Assembly: GCA_947259685.1 (NCBI GenBank)
Contig: CAMYNC010000005.1
Location: forward strand, 34,490-98,489
Source of the DNA: an uncultured Desulfuromonadales bacterium
GTDB lineage: Bacteria > Desulfobacterota > Desulfuromonadia > Desulfuromonadales > Geopsychrobacteraceae
DNA length: 64,000 nt
Direction: 5' to 3'
The translations under genes were made by a program, and so were the position numbers. Positions 8,012 to 16,961 of this stretch are shown one piece after another. Below the pieces are notes generated by a model. That model searched no databases and was not told the DNA's origin. It saw nothing but the letters and a program-made list of their open reading frames with translations. Numbering within the stretch: the first letter of the stretch is position 1; each line of letters begins with the position of its first letter.

Positions 8012-10704
8012 GTTTAACCATTTTGGAATGCGTTGAAGGCAGCTTTTCTGCAGAGCTTTTTGATGCCGGGCGAGACTATGAAGACCGCCGACAGCCGTTA
8101 CTGGATGCTTCCCGTGTTTTCCTCGACGAGCAGTTGCAGCGGATCAAGCTACTTGCTGAACAGGGCGGCTCGGGCACACTGGTCGTCGAGCAATTGACTG
8201 CCCTGTTTGACCAACTGAACATCAATCTTTACCAAGCGGTCAGTGCCGATCTCGACCCTGAGGCCTTGCAGAACTGTGCATTGCTGGCCCTGGGTGGTTA
8301 CGGGCGCAAAGAAATGAACCCGCGTTCCGACCTGGACCTGATGTTTTTTTATGCCGATGCCGGCAAACCGGTAGCACAGGTGCTGTCCGACCGGATGCTT
8401 TATCTGCTCTGGGATTTGAATCTCGATGTCGGCTACAGCGTGCGCTCTCCCAAAGATTGCCTTGAACAGTCCGGTCAGGATGTCACCGTCAGAACAGCGA
8501 TGCTCGACGCACGGTTTCTGGCTGGCAACCCTGAACAGTTCGAGGAGTTCGAAAGTAAGGTCGGTAAGCAGATTCTTAACAATGATACCCAGGGCTTTAT
8601 TAAGCAGAAGCTATCGGAAAGCCAGGAGCGGCTGAAAAAATACGGTTCTTCCGTCTATCTGCTGGAGCCGAACATAAAAGAAGGGGAAGGGGGACTGCGT
8701 GATCTGCATGCCGCAATTTGGATCGCGCGCGTCAAGTTCAAGGCGAAAAGTATCAAAGAACTGTTGATTAAAGGGATTATCAACGAACAACGCGCCGAGG
8801 AATACCAGGCCGCCTACGATTATCTCTGGTGTGTTCGCAATCACCTGCATTTCATGGCCCAGCGCAAAAGCGATCAACTCACCTTCGACCTCCAGCAGCA
8901 GATTGCGGCGATGCTCGGGTATTCCGATAGTCGCGAAGGCTCAGCGGTCGAACAGTTTATGCAGGATTACTACACCCATGCAGCTCATGTTGAGCACCTC
9001 TCCTCCAGTCTGGTCATTCGGGCGACCGAACGGGATCAACCCAGCAAAAGTATTCTCGGCTTTTGGGGTCGACGCAGCCTGGAGGATGGCTTCAGCGTGA
9101 TTCGCGGGGAGCTGGGAGCCAACGACAAAGAAATTTTTCGAAAAGATCCCGCCTTGATGATGAAAGCGTTCGAACTGGCGCAAAAGCATAATGCCGAGCT
9201 CAGCGTTTCTCTAAAATTGGCGATCCGTGACAATTTGTCGCTGGTCAACGATAAGGTGCGGCGTACCCGGCGGATCAATGAGTCATTTTTCAATATTCTG
9301 CGCTATCCGAAGCGGGTTGGAAAAACTTTGCGCGAAATGCATCATCTGCATTTTCTCAATGCGTTCATTCCTGAATTCAAGAATATTTTCTGCAAGGTCC
9401 AGTTCGATCTCTACCACATCTACACGGTCGATATTCATTCCTTATTCGCTGTTGAAGAGATGTGTAAACTCTGGGCAGGAGAGTATGCTGGAACCCAGCC
9501 GCTGCTGACTCAGGTGGCGGATAATATCGAAAAGAAAGAGCTATTGTTGCTGGCAGCCCTGTTCCACGATATCGGCAAGGGCAGCGGTAAGGATCACAGC
9601 AGCAAGGGTGCCTCAATGATCCCGACGATCGCTCGCCGAATGGGTTTGAACCGTGAAAATAGCCAACGTTTGCAGTTTCTGGTTCAGCATCACCTACAGA
9701 TGGCGCATATCTCCCAACGCCGTGACCTGCATGACATGAAAATGATTGCCCAATTCGCCGACCTGTTGGGGATGAGTGAAAACCTGCGCATGCTTTACCT
9801 GCTGACCTTCTCCGACCTAAAAGCGGTCGGCCCGGATGTCTGGTCTGAGTGGAAAGGTCAGTTGCTTCAGGAGCTGTACGAAAAAGCCTACGACTTTATG
9901 GAAAAACGCAACTTTTTCTCCGAGCAGCGTTCGGAGAAAGTGCGCAATCGTAAGCGCAAAGTTCGTAATGCCTTGCTGGGAGAATTCCCTGAAAGTAAGA
10001 TCAAGAAGGCCCTCGACAGCCTCAGCACCCGGTATGTCTTGACTTACCGATCGAAACAGATCATCCCGCACCTGCGCCTGGCTCTCAGCCGGGGAAAGGA
10101 ACCTTTGAAGATGCATGTCGAGCACATGCGCGAGGCCGGTTATACCGAATTGACTCTGGCGACAATCGATTCACCGGGGCTGTTTTCTTTGATCACCGGC
10201 GTTATGGCCGCCCATGCCATTAATATTCTTGGGGCGCAGGTTCATACCCGTAAGACCGGTGCGGTATTGGATGTTCTGCAGGTCAACAGCACCATTGGTG
10301 ATGTGGTCGATAAGCCGGCGAAGTGGGCACGGGTTGAAGCCGACCTGATCGGTGCGATTGAGGGGCGGGTTTACATCGATGATCTGGTCGAAAAACAGCA
10401 GGAACCTTCTTACCTGACCGGTATCCGTGAAAAGCCGAAACGCCCCAACAAGGTTGAGTTTGACAACCAGGTGTCGGATGAATATACGGTTATCGATATA
10501 TTCGCTAACGATAAAGTCGGTCTGCTGTACAATATTACCCGCACGCTGAAAGAATTGGGGCTCTACATCGCGGTTTCCAAGATTTCCACCAAAGTCGATC
10601 AGGCCGCCGACACCTTTTATGTGCGGGATATCTTCGGCCAGAAAATTGTCGATCCGGAGAAGACTGAGCAGATTCGAAAAACCCTGCTTGAGAGACTCGA
10701 TTAG
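8008..10704 (+). CDS. glnD: PII uridylyltransferase / uridylyl-removing enzyme
   Basis: 898 residues, the normal GlnD length. The nucleotidyltransferase motif GGYGRKEMNPRSDLDL lies at about residues 93-108. An HD-type hydrolase domain (FHDIGKGSGKDHS, about residue 520) removes UMP. Two C-terminal ACT domains (starting near residues 705 and 826) sense glutamine. GlnD modifies and demodifies the PII signal protein, linking nitrogen status to glutamine synthetase and NtrBC control. The start ATG at 8008 overlaps the amidase stop. No glnB or glnA lies nearby, so its partner is encoded elsewhere. Confidence 0.97.
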   Translation: MSLTILECVEGSFSAELFDAGRDYEDRRQPLLDASRVFLDEQLQRIKLLAEQGGSGTLVVEQLTALFDQLNINLYQAVSADLDPEALQNCALLALGGYGRKEMNPRSDLDLMFFYADAGKPVAQVLSDRMLYLLWDLNLDVGYSVRSPKDCLEQSGQDVTVRTAMLDARFLAGNPEQFEEFESKVGKQILNNDTQGFIKQKLSESQERLKKYGSSVYLLEPNIKEGEGGLRDLHAAIWIARVKFKAKSIKELLIKGIINEQRAEEYQAAYDYLWCVRNHLHFMAQRKSDQLTFDLQQQIAAMLGYSDSREGSAVEQFMQDYYTHAAHVEHLSSSLVIRATERDQPSKSILGFWGRRSLEDGFSVIRGELGANDKEIFRKDPALMMKAFELAQKHNAELSVSLKLAIRDNLSLVNDKVRRTRRINESFFNILRYPKRVGKTLREMHHLHFLNAFIPEFKNIFCKVQFDLYHIYTVDIHSLFAVEEMCKLWAGEYAGTQPLLTQVADNIEKKELLLLAALFHDIGKGSGKDHSSKGASMIPTIARRMGLNRENSQRLQFLVQHHLQMAHISQRRDLHDMKMIAQFADLLGMSENLRMLYLLTFSDLKAVGPDVWSEWKGQLLQELYEKAYDFMEKRNFFSEQRSEKVRNRKRKVRNALLGEFPESKIKKALDSLSTRYVLTYRSKQIIPHLRLALSRGKEPLKMHVEHMREAGYTELTLATIDSPGLFSLITGVMAAHAINILGAQVHTRKTGAVLDVLQVNSTIGDVVDKPAKWARVEADLIGAIEGRVYIDDLVEKQQEPSYLTGIREKPKRPNKVEFDNQVSDEYTVIDIFANDKVGLLYNITRTLKELGLYIAVSKISTKVDQAADTFYVRDIFGQKIVDPEKTEQIRKTLLERLD

Positions 10705-10718
10705 CGATTATAAATCAG

Positions 10719-11612
10719 ATGGTTATGGATCAATACCTTGATTATTTTCTCAACTATCTTGAGGTGGAGAAGGGCCTCTCCGCCAACACGCTGGACGCCT
10801 ACGGTCGAGATCTAAGTCGCTACCTTGAGACCCTGCAGAAAAATGGTGTCGCCACGCCGGAAGCGGTTCGGCAGCGCCAGGTATTGCAGTTTCTCGGTCA
10901 GCTGAAAAAACAGGGGTTGGCAGCGCGCAGCAGAGCCCGGTCGTTGAGTGCCGTACGGATGTTTCATCGTTTTTTGCTCAATGAAAAGTATGCCGAGCAC
11001 GATCCTACCGCCCTCATAGATTCTCCTCGGGCTTTGCAACCCTTGCCGAAGCTGTTATCGCAGGACGAAGTAGAGCGGTTGCTTGAAGCACCTCAAGGGG
11101 CAGGGGCGCTGGCATTGCGGGATCGGGCTCTGCTTGAGGTGCTCTATGCAACCGGTATGCGGGTTTCGGAGTTGGTCGGTTTAACCCTCGGCAGCCTGAA
11201 ACTTGATATTGGTTGTGTCAACGCTTTTGGCAAGGGAGGGAAGCAGCGATTGATCCCTCTTGGCGAAGTTGCTCTTGAAATTCTGCAGGGGTATCTGCAG
11301 AATGGGCGGCCGATTCTGTCAAGAGAACAGCTGACCGATCTGGTTTTTCTTAACCGCCAGGGCAAGGGCTTAAGCCGACAGGGGGTCTGGAAAAACCTGA
11401 ATCGCTATGCCCTTCAGGCGGGGATCAGTCATAAAGTTTATCCCCATATGCTGCGGCATTCCTTTGCGACCCATCTGCTGGAAAATGGCGCGGATTTACG
11501 CGCCGTGCAGACGATGCTCGGGCATGCGGATATTTCAACGACACAGATTTACACCCACGTGTTGCAGGAGCGCTTGAAGCAGCTGCATCAACAGTATCAT
11601 CCACGTGGTTAA
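10719..11612 (+). CDS. xerD: Tyrosine recombinase XerD
   Basis: 297 residues. The N-terminal SAM-like core-binding domain is FLNYLEVEKGLSANTLDAY. The catalytic domain shows the Arg in YATGMRVSELVGL, the H-x-x-R box in HMLRHSFATHL, the second His in LGHADISTTQ, and the nucleophilic Tyr in IYTHV. The C-terminus (QLHQQYHPRG) closely follows the XerD form rather than XerC, which supports the assignment. XerC/XerD resolve chromosome dimers at dif during division. The ATG at 10719 gives MVMDQYL; an ATG six nt later is an alternative start. No phage or integron context is seen, so this is the housekeeping recombinase. Confidence 0.9.
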   Translation: MVMDQYLDYFLNYLEVEKGLSANTLDAYGRDLSRYLETLQKNGVATPEAVRQRQVLQFLGQLKKQGLAARSRARSLSAVRMFHRFLLNEKYAEHDPTALIDSPRALQPLPKLLSQDEVERLLEAPQGAGALALRDRALLEVLYATGMRVSELVGLTLGSLKLDIGCVNAFGKGGKQRLIPLGEVALEILQGYLQNGRPILSREQLTDLVFLNRQGKGLSRQGVWKNLNRYALQAGISHKVYPHMLRHSFATHLLENGADLRAVQTMLGHADISTTQIYTHVLQERLKQLHQQYHPRG

Positions 11613-11634
11613 TTTTTGCTAGATAGAGGATTCG

Positions 11635-12831
11635 ATGAAGTACATCATTTTGCTCGGCGATGGTATGTCCGATGAACCGCTGGTTGAACTTGAAGGAAAA
11701 ACACCGCTGGAGGCTGCCAAGACTCCTAATATGGATCGCTTGGCCAAAGCCGGCCAAGTCGGGCTGGCAGCTACAGTTCCTGATGGTTTTCATCCCGGCA
11801 GCGATGTCGCCAACCTCTCGGTCTTCGGTTACAACCCCGCTGAATGCTATTCCGGCCGCTCCCCACTCGAGGCCGCTAGCATGGGCGTCGAGCTCGGCCC
11901 CAATGATGTCGCTTTTCGGCTTAACTTCGTCTGGCTTGAAGCCCATTACGGCAAACTCTATATGGGCGATTTTTCCGCCGGGCATATCCGCACTGCAGAG
12001 GCTCGGGAACTGATCAAAACCTTGCAGGAATATCTGGGTGGAGACGACTTTGAATTTTACCCGGGAATTTCTTATCGCCACTTGCTGGTCTGGAAAAACG
12101 GTCGCGATCAGCTGCGCTTCACTCCGCCGCATGACATTACCACCCATAGTGTTGAAGATCATCTGCCGCAGGGCGAGGGGGCTGAAGCGCTCATTGAGTT
12201 GACCAACTCAGCACAGATGTTGCTGGCCAACCATCCGGTCAATCAACAACGGATAGATAACGGCGAACTGCCGGCGAATTCAATCTGGCTTTGGGGCCAC
12301 GGTCGCAAACCACAGATGGAAAGCTATCAGCAGCGTTTTGACCTGACCGGCTCGGTGATCTCGGCGGTCGATCTGATTAAAGGGATTGGGGTCAATGCCG
12401 GCCTGGAGATTATTGACGTCCCCGGGGCCACTGGTTATATCGATACCAATTATCTCGGTAAAGGTCAGGCTGCGGTTGCGGCACTGAAAGAGCGAGACTT
12501 TGTCTATGTTCATGTGGAAGCCCCGGATGAGGCGGCCCATGGCGGACTGCTGGCAGAGAAAATTCAGGCGATCGAAGATTTCGATCGGGATGTCGTCGGG
12601 ACGGTGCTTAACCGTTTAGCGGAAATCGGTGACTGTCGGATTCTGGTCTGCCCTGATCACCCGACGCCGGTGGCGAAACGAACCCATACCTCCGATCCGG
12701 TGCCTTACCTGCTGTTCGATTCGCGCAAGGAACAGGTATCCGGAGTTACCGGCTACACCGAAGCTGAAGCCAAGCGCTGCGGCACGCTGCTGCCTGGCCA
12801 TCAGCTGTTACCACTGTTGCTTGATAAGTAA
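11635..12831 (+). CDS. apgM: ApgM-type cofactor-independent phosphoglycerate mutase family protein
   Basis: 398 residues of the alkaline-phosphatase superfamily. The metal-binding start is LLGDGMSDEP and the nucleophile region is PGSDVANLSVFGY. The GRSPLEAASMGVEL block follows, and metal ligands recur in HVEAPDEAAHGG and CPDHPTPV. ApgM enzymes interconvert 2- and 3-phosphoglycerate with two metal ions. A closely related subfamily in anaerobes has been proposed to act as homoserine kinase in threonine synthesis, so the exact reaction is open. The ATG at 11635 follows a GAGGA Shine-Dalgarno. It sits between xerD and holC in a plus-strand run with short gaps. Confidence 0.85.
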   Translation: MKYIILLGDGMSDEPLVELEGKTPLEAAKTPNMDRLAKAGQVGLAATVPDGFHPGSDVANLSVFGYNPAECYSGRSPLEAASMGVELGPNDVAFRLNFVWLEAHYGKLYMGDFSAGHIRTAEARELIKTLQEYLGGDDFEFYPGISYRHLLVWKNGRDQLRFTPPHDITTHSVEDHLPQGEGAEALIELTNSAQMLLANHPVNQQRIDNGELPANSIWLWGHGRKPQMESYQQRFDLTGSVISAVDLIKGIGVNAGLEIIDVPGATGYIDTNYLGKGQAAVAALKERDFVYVHVEAPDEAAHGGLLAEKIQAIEDFDRDVVGTVLNRLAEIGDCRILVCPDHPTPVAKRTHTSDPVPYLLFDSRKEQVSGVTGYTEAEAKRCGTLLPGHQLLPLLLDK

Positions 12832-12843
12832 CAGAAGTTACCG

Positions 12844-13260
12844 ATGACCAAGGTCAGATTTGCCAAGTTAGAACGCCAGGAAAAGGCCAGATTGCTCTGT
12901 CAGCTTGCTGAACAGCAGTATGCGTCCGGTAAGCGGGTGCTGGTGCTGGTGCAGGATGAAAATCAGGCGGTGACCCTTGATCGCTTCATGTGGACCTGGG
13001 AAAAGGGTTCTTTTTTACCGCATGCCTGTAATAACGGTTCGGTCGATTGCCTCGAAGAGCCGATTGTCATTACCGCCAAGCAGAGCAATCCAAACGCCGC
13101 CAGTGTCTTGATCATGGGCCAACCCTGTCCACGGGAGTTTATCCGTGGTTTCGAATTGGCGATCGACTTTGCTGAAGTCTTCGACAAATCTCTGGCCGAA
13201 GCGGCCCGAGAACGTTTCCGCAACTATCGCGATGCTGGTTTTGAACCACAAATGTATTAA
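12844..13260 (+). CDS. holC: DNA polymerase III chi subunit
   Basis: 138 residues, the usual length for HolC. Recognisable blocks are LCQLAEQQYASGKRVLVLV, DRFMWTWEKGSFLPHAC (the conserved W-T-W/F-x-FLPH segment) and the C-terminal DFAEVFD. In the replisome chi binds psi and the SSB tail, linking the clamp loader to single-stranded DNA. It follows apgM by 12 nt. Confidence 0.88.
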   Translation: MTKVRFAKLERQEKARLLCQLAEQQYASGKRVLVLVQDENQAVTLDRFMWTWEKGSFLPHACNNGSVDCLEEPIVITAKQSNPNAASVLIMGQPCPREFIRGFELAIDFAEVFDKSLAEAARERFRNYRDAGFEPQMY

Positions 13261-13329
13261 TGCTGGCGGTTTTGCCAGCCTCATCCGCCTGCCAGATGTT
13301 CCGTAACTCAATCAAGGTAGTATCAAATC

Positions 13330-14088
13330 GTGAATACTGAAAATATCATCATTGTTCTGGTGGAACCTCAGGGACCGCGGAATATCGGTTCCGTCTGCCG
13401 GGCCATGCGCAATTTCGGCTTGCTGGAATTGCGGCTGGTCAATCCTCAGACCGATCATCTTGTGCATGAAGCGCGGCAGATGGCGGTTAAAGCCACCGAT
13501 GTGCTTGAATCAGCGAAAATATTCACCAGTCTGGCAGATGCCTTGTCGGGCTGTGTCGCCAGTTTCGGCACCACCCGCCGCTTCGGCCGTTATCGGGAAG
13601 GGCTGCTACACCCAGACGAGGCAGCCAGGAGCCTGTTGCCACTGACGACCACTGGGCAGGTCGCTCTGGTTTTTGGCCGCGAGGACAAGGGGCTGCATAA
13701 CGCTGAATTAGATCTTTGCCAGCATTTTGTTACTATCCCGACCAGCGAGGGCTTACCATCGATGAACCTGGCTCAGGCTGTCGCACTTTGCCTTTACGAG
13801 GTTTATAAAACCAAGGGTGAGTTGGCCGGCAGTTGCCATGGTCGCAAGCAGTTGGCCACCAATCAGAACCTTGAGCAAATGTACCAGCATATGCAGGAGT
13901 CGCTGACCCGGGTCGGCTTCCTGAATCCGCAGAACCCTGATCATATCATGCGTGCCTTTCGACGGATCCTTGGCCGCTCCGGGCTGAACGATCGCGAGGT
14001 AAGGATCATGCGAGGACTGTTCAGTCAGATTGAATCACTTGATGAACAGATGGAAAAGCTCAAGCAGGGGGAGAGTGCGGATGGCTGA
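13330..14088 (+). CDS. trmJ: tRNA (Cm32/Um32) 2'-O-methyltransferase, SPOUT family
   Basis: 252 residues. TrmH-family SPOUT fold with motif 1 LVEPQGPRNIGSVCRAMRN, motif 2 LVFGREDKGLHNAEL and motif 3 TIPTSEGLPSMNLAQAVAL, which builds the AdoMet knot. The C-terminal extension (about residues 170-252) with a helical region including RAFRRILGRSGL is typical of TrmJ. The enzyme methylates the ribose of position 32 in the tRNA anticodon loop. Its stop overlaps the start of the downstream gene (ATGGCTGA), so the two are translationally coupled. Confidence 0.9.
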   Translation: MNTENIIIVLVEPQGPRNIGSVCRAMRNFGLLELRLVNPQTDHLVHEARQMAVKATDVLESAKIFTSLADALSGCVASFGTTRRFGRYREGLLHPDEAARSLLPLTTTGQVALVFGREDKGLHNAELDLCQHFVTIPTSEGLPSMNLAQAVALCLYEVYKTKGELAGSCHGRKQLATNQNLEQMYQHMQESLTRVGFLNPQNPDHIMRAFRRILGRSGLNDREVRIMRGLFSQIESLDEQMEKLKQGESADG

Positions 14089-14449
14089 GTTATTAAAATC
14101 GATCAAACTTGAAAATGGTTTGCAGGTAAATTTTTTCGACACCTCGAATCGTTATTTCGGCGACTTTCACCGGGTTTGCATTGAGGTTAAAGCTGAGATC
14201 TCCCTTGAAAAATTTAACCTGGCTAAAGAGCAGCAAGCGGGCCGGGAGCTGTCCGGACCCCTATGTTTTAAGAATAAACTTAAGAGGATGGGGGTTCCAA
14301 CTGCTGACCTTGACCGGGTTAAGCAGGCCATGATGGAAGATTTCCTACAGACCACTGGCAAATATCTGAGCAGGCCGAATTTCCCGCGGCAGTTTCTGAA
14401 GGCTAAGCTGGCTGAAAAACCAAAGTCCAAATTTCTGCTGCGCCGCTAA
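14081..14449 (+). CDS. Conserved-looking hypothetical, coupled to trmJ
   Basis: 122 residues starting at the ATG at 14081, chosen because GGGGGAG lies 7 nt upstream and the start overlaps the trmJ stop. Longer upstream starts in this frame would only read through trmJ. The protein is basic at its C-terminus (FLKAKLAEKPKSKFLLRR) and has no signal peptide or membrane helix. I do not recognise the family. The motif NFFDTSNRYFGDFHRVCIEV followed by a helical region is its main landmark. Coupling with a tRNA methyltransferase and a basic tail make an RNA-related role conceivable, but this is only inference. Confidence 0.65.
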   Translation: MAELLKSIKLENGLQVNFFDTSNRYFGDFHRVCIEVKAEISLEKFNLAKEQQAGRELSGPLCFKNKLKRMGVPTADLDRVKQAMMEDFLQTTGKYLSRPNFPRQFLKAKLAEKPKSKFLLRR

Positions 14450-14466
14450 CCGCCTTAATTTTCTTC

Positions 14467-14495
14467 TTGCCTTTTCATAAATCTAGTGCTATTTA
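14467..14495 (+). promoter_or_regulatory. Candidate sigma-70 promoter for rimP-nusA-infB operon
   Basis: TTGCCT (14467-14472), a 17-nt spacer and an extended -10 TGC-TATTTA (14487-14495). Transcription would begin near 14502 and pass through the terminator-like hairpin at 14532-14557 before reaching rimP. Confidence 0.5.
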
Positions 14496-14531
14496 AAGGT
14501 CCGATTTAGATTCATGGTTAACCTTCTGAAA

Positions 14532-14557
14532 GTGAGCCCCCGGCTCGCTTTTTTTAT
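14532..14557 (+). terminator. Terminator-like hairpin in rimP leader
   Basis: GTGAGCC / GGCTCGC form a 7-bp stem with a CCC loop, followed directly by seven T residues. It may end the upstream trmJ operon, or it may attenuate the transcript made from the promoter at 14467-14495, because that promoter lies upstream of it and rimP lies only 18 nt downstream. Confidence 0.7.
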
Positions 14558-14574
14558 TGTCTTGCGAGGACGTT

Positions 14575-15057
14575 GTGGCGCAACTGACAGAGCAGATAGA
14601 AGCACTGATCCAGCCGATTCTGGATGATCTCGGCCTGGAGTTGGTCGATATCGAATATCAGCGCGAAACGCATGGCTGGGTATTGCGATTTTATTTGGAT
14701 AAAGTAGGTGGTATTAATCTCGATAACTGCGCCGAAGCCAGCCGAGAATTCAGTGCCATTCTCGATGTCGAAAATCTGATCGACACTGCCTATTCGCTCG
14801 AGGTCTCCTCTCCGGGAATTGAGCGGCCATTGAAAAAATCGAAGGATTTTGAACGCTTTGCCGGGCAGTTGGCAAAGATCAAAACTCTGGTCTCTATCGA
14901 CCCGGACGGGTGTGGTCGCATGCGGAAAGTTTTTATCGGGGTTCTGGGCGGATTTGAAGGTCAGGATGTCCTGCTGACATTACGCGACAAAGGTACGGTC
15001 CAGGTCCGGATTGCTCTGGATCAGATTGACCGTGCGAATTTGGAAATAGAGTTTTGA
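14575..15057 (+). CDS. rimP: Ribosome maturation factor RimP
   Basis: 160 residues when started at the GTG at 14575, chosen because GCGAGGA lies 4 nt upstream; a TTG at 14557 is in frame but falls inside the hairpin U-tract. Family blocks seen are LIQPILDDLGLELVDIEY, GWVLRFYLDK, NCAEASREFSAILD and LEVSSPGIERPL. RimP helps assemble the 30S subunit. It heads the nusA-infB operon as in most bacteria. Confidence 0.95.
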   Translation: MAQLTEQIEALIQPILDDLGLELVDIEYQRETHGWVLRFYLDKVGGINLDNCAEASREFSAILDVENLIDTAYSLEVSSPGIERPLKKSKDFERFAGQLAKIKTLVSIDPDGCGRMRKVFIGVLGGFEGQDVLLTLRDKGTVQVRIALDQIDRANLEIEF

Positions 15058-15149
15058 CCGGGTATCAGGTTATCCGGTTGCCGTTAGTTTCACTGGGCCG
15101 GATCACGCAAGGGACCTCGGCTGAAAACATGACAAAAGGGGTATGACGG

Positions 15150-16361
15150 ATGGTGGGCAACCTCAATCACATCATCGATCAGGTGGTAAAGGACAAAGGG
15201 ATCGACCGCGACGTACTGGTCGAAGCTCTCGAATCAGCAGTCCTTTCCGCAGCTAACAAAAAGTTCCGCAACACGCGAGATCTCGAGGCTCATTTTAATC
15301 ACGAGATTGGCGAGGTTGAGGTCTTTGAGTTCGTAACCGTGGTCGATGAAGTGACCGACTCCTATAAGGAGATCGACATTGAAGAGGCGAAAGAAGTCGA
15401 CCCCGATGTCGAAATTGGCGACTCTCTCGGAATGATGCTGGAGGCCGGTAGTTTCAGCCGGATAGCCGCTCAAACTGCGAAGCAGGTGATTATTCAAAAG
15501 GTTCGTGAAGCTGAGCGGGAAGGGATCTTCAACGAATTTAAGGACCGTGTCGGCGAAGTCGTCAACGGCATTGTCCGTCGCTACGAGCGGGGCGACCTGA
15601 TCGTTGATCTGGGTCGTGCTGAAGCGCTGCTGCCGAACCGTGAGCAGGTGCCGCGGGAGAATTATCGTCAGTCTGACCGCGTGCGGGCGTATATCTCCGA
15701 AGTGAAAATGTCCGCCAAGGGTCCGCAGATTATCCTTTCACGGACTCACCCTGGCTTGTTAATCTCACTCTTCAAGTCCGAGGTGCCAGAAATTGCCGAA
15801 GGGATTGTCGAGATCAAGAACGCTGTTCGTGAGCCTGGTAGCCGGGCCAAAATTGCTGTTGAGTCGCACGATATGGATGTTGATCCCGTCGGCGCCTGCG
15901 TCGGTATGCGTGGTTCGCGGGTGCAGAATGTGGTCACTGAACTGCGTGGTGAGCGGATCGACATTATCCCCTGGACTCCCGATCCGGCTCGATTTGCCTG
16001 TTCGGCGCTGGCTCCAGCAGAAGTTTCACGGGTTTATATCGATGACGATGCCGAGGCAATGGAAATTATTGTTCCTGACGATCAGCTTTCGTTGGCGATC
16101 GGTAAAAAAGGGCAGAATGTCCGCTTGGCGGCCAAGCTGATCGGCTGGAAGATCGACATTAAAAGTGAGTCCCGTGCTCAGGAAGAAGAGCAGGAGGAGC
16201 CAGCGCCAGAAGCTGCCGATTTAACATCGGAAACTGCTGAAGTGGCTCCGGAAACTGCTGAAGTGGCTCCGGAAACTGTACCCGAAGAGCAGCCGATTAT
16301 TGGTGAAGAAAAGGTTCCAGAAAAATTGGCCGAAGATCCTAAAGGTGGGGTTCAGGAGTAA
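15150..16361 (+). CDS. nusA: Transcription factor NusA
   Basis: 403 residues. The N-terminal RNA-polymerase-binding domain (1-130) is followed by S1 (about 135-200, [20 protein letters not shown]), KH1 (with [19 protein letters not shown]) and KH2 ([16 protein letters not shown]). The E. coli C-terminal acidic repeats AR1/AR2 are missing. Instead there is an acidic low-complexity tail with a duplicated ETAEVAP unit. NusA controls pausing, termination and antitermination. The ATG at 15150 has an AAAGGGG Shine-Dalgarno. NusA is known to regulate its own operon in other bacteria, which is relevant to the hairpin in the leader. Confidence 0.97.
   Translation: MVGNLNHIIDQVVKDKGIDRDVLVEALESAVLSAANKKFRNTRDLEAHFNHEIGEVEVFEFVTVVDEVTDSYKEIDIEEAKEVDPDVEIGDSLGMMLEAGSFSRIAAQTAKQVIIQKVREAEREGIFNEFKDRVGEVVNGIVRRYERGDLIVDLGRAEALLPNREQVPRENYRQSDRVRAYISEVKMSAKGPQIILSRTHPGLLISLFKSEVPEIAEGIVEIKNAVREPGSRAKIAVESHDMDVDPVGACVGMRGSRVQNVVTELRGERIDIIPWTPDPARFACSALAPAEVSRVYIDDDAEAMEIIVPDDQLSLAIGKKGQNVRLAAKLIGWKIDIKSESRAQEEEQEEPAPEAADLTSETAEVAPETAEVAPETVPEEQPIIGEEKVPEKLAEDPKGGVQE
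16229..16270 (+). repeat. 21-bp tandem repeat inside nusA
   Basis: Two perfect 21-bp copies (starting GGAAACTGCTGAAG) plus a partial third encode the acidic NusA tail unit ETAEVAP. The repeat is in frame, so copy number changes would keep the reading frame. Confidence 0.85.
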
Positions 16362-16364
16362 TTT

Positions 16365-16961
16365 TTGAGGAGTTCAGGCCTGGGGCCGCAGAGAACCTGT
16401 ATTGCTTGTCGGCAGGTGAAAGAACCGGCGCAGCTGGTCCGCTATGTCGTGGCTCCCGATGGAGCGTTGCTGGTCGATTATCGGCACAAGTTGCCTGGCC
16501 GGGGTGCCTATACTTGTATTTCACTTGAATGCCTGCAGGCAGCAGTCGTGCGCAAGCAGTTTCAGCGTAGCTTTCGTGGACAGTGCCAAACAGTTGCTTT
16601 CGAGGATTTACGACAGGCAATCAGCCAGACCTTGGTACAGCGGATAATGAATCTTATCGGCATGGCCCGCAAATCAGGGCAGCTGATTTCAGGAAGCAAT
16701 GCAGTTATCAATGCATTGCGGCATCAGTCCGGCTTCGCTATGGTCTTGATCGCCGAAGATATTTCTGCTGGAATTGCAGAGAAAATTACAGAGTTATCTG
16801 AGCGTCACAAGGTTCCCTGCAGTCAGCTGTTTAGCAAGGGCATGCTCGGACAGGTTCTTGGCAAAGGGGAACGTAGTGTCATCGCCGTTCAGACGGGGAC
16901 ACTGGCGGATACGCTACTGACTGAACTGCAAAGATATGCGCAGATGGTAAGGGAGAATTGA
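16365..16961 (+). CDS. YlxR (RnpM)-L7Ae/YlxQ fusion protein
   Basis: 198 residues. Residues 1-85 are the YlxR/DUF448 domain with [12 protein letters not shown] and LPGRGAYTC. Residues about 95-198 form an L7Ae/L30e-type RNA-binding domain ([19 protein letters not shown]). In Bacillus these are the separate genes ylxR and ylxQ between nusA and infB; here they are one polypeptide. YlxR has been linked to RNase P modulation and the L7Ae fold binds kink-turn RNA. The start is TTG at 16365, supported by GGAG overlapping the nusA stop. Its stop overlaps the infB ATG (TGATG). Confidence 0.9.
   Translation: MRSSGLGPQRTCIACRQVKEPAQLVRYVVAPDGALLVDYRHKLPGRGAYTCISLECLQAAVVRKQFQRSFRGQCQTVAFEDLRQAISQTLVQRIMNLIGMARKSGQLISGSNAVINALRHQSGFAMVLIAEDISAGIAEKITELSERHKVPCSQLFSKGMLGQVLGKGERSVIAVQTGTLADTLLTELQRYAQMVREN

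Noticed and set aside
10719..11612. Tyrosine recombinase as marker of a mobile element
   Set aside because: Sequence and context match housekeeping XerD, with core genes on both sides.
13262..13279. Hairpin GCTGGC-GGTTTT-GCCAGC after holC
   Set aside because: Six-base stem with no T run after it, so it is not supported as an intrinsic terminator.
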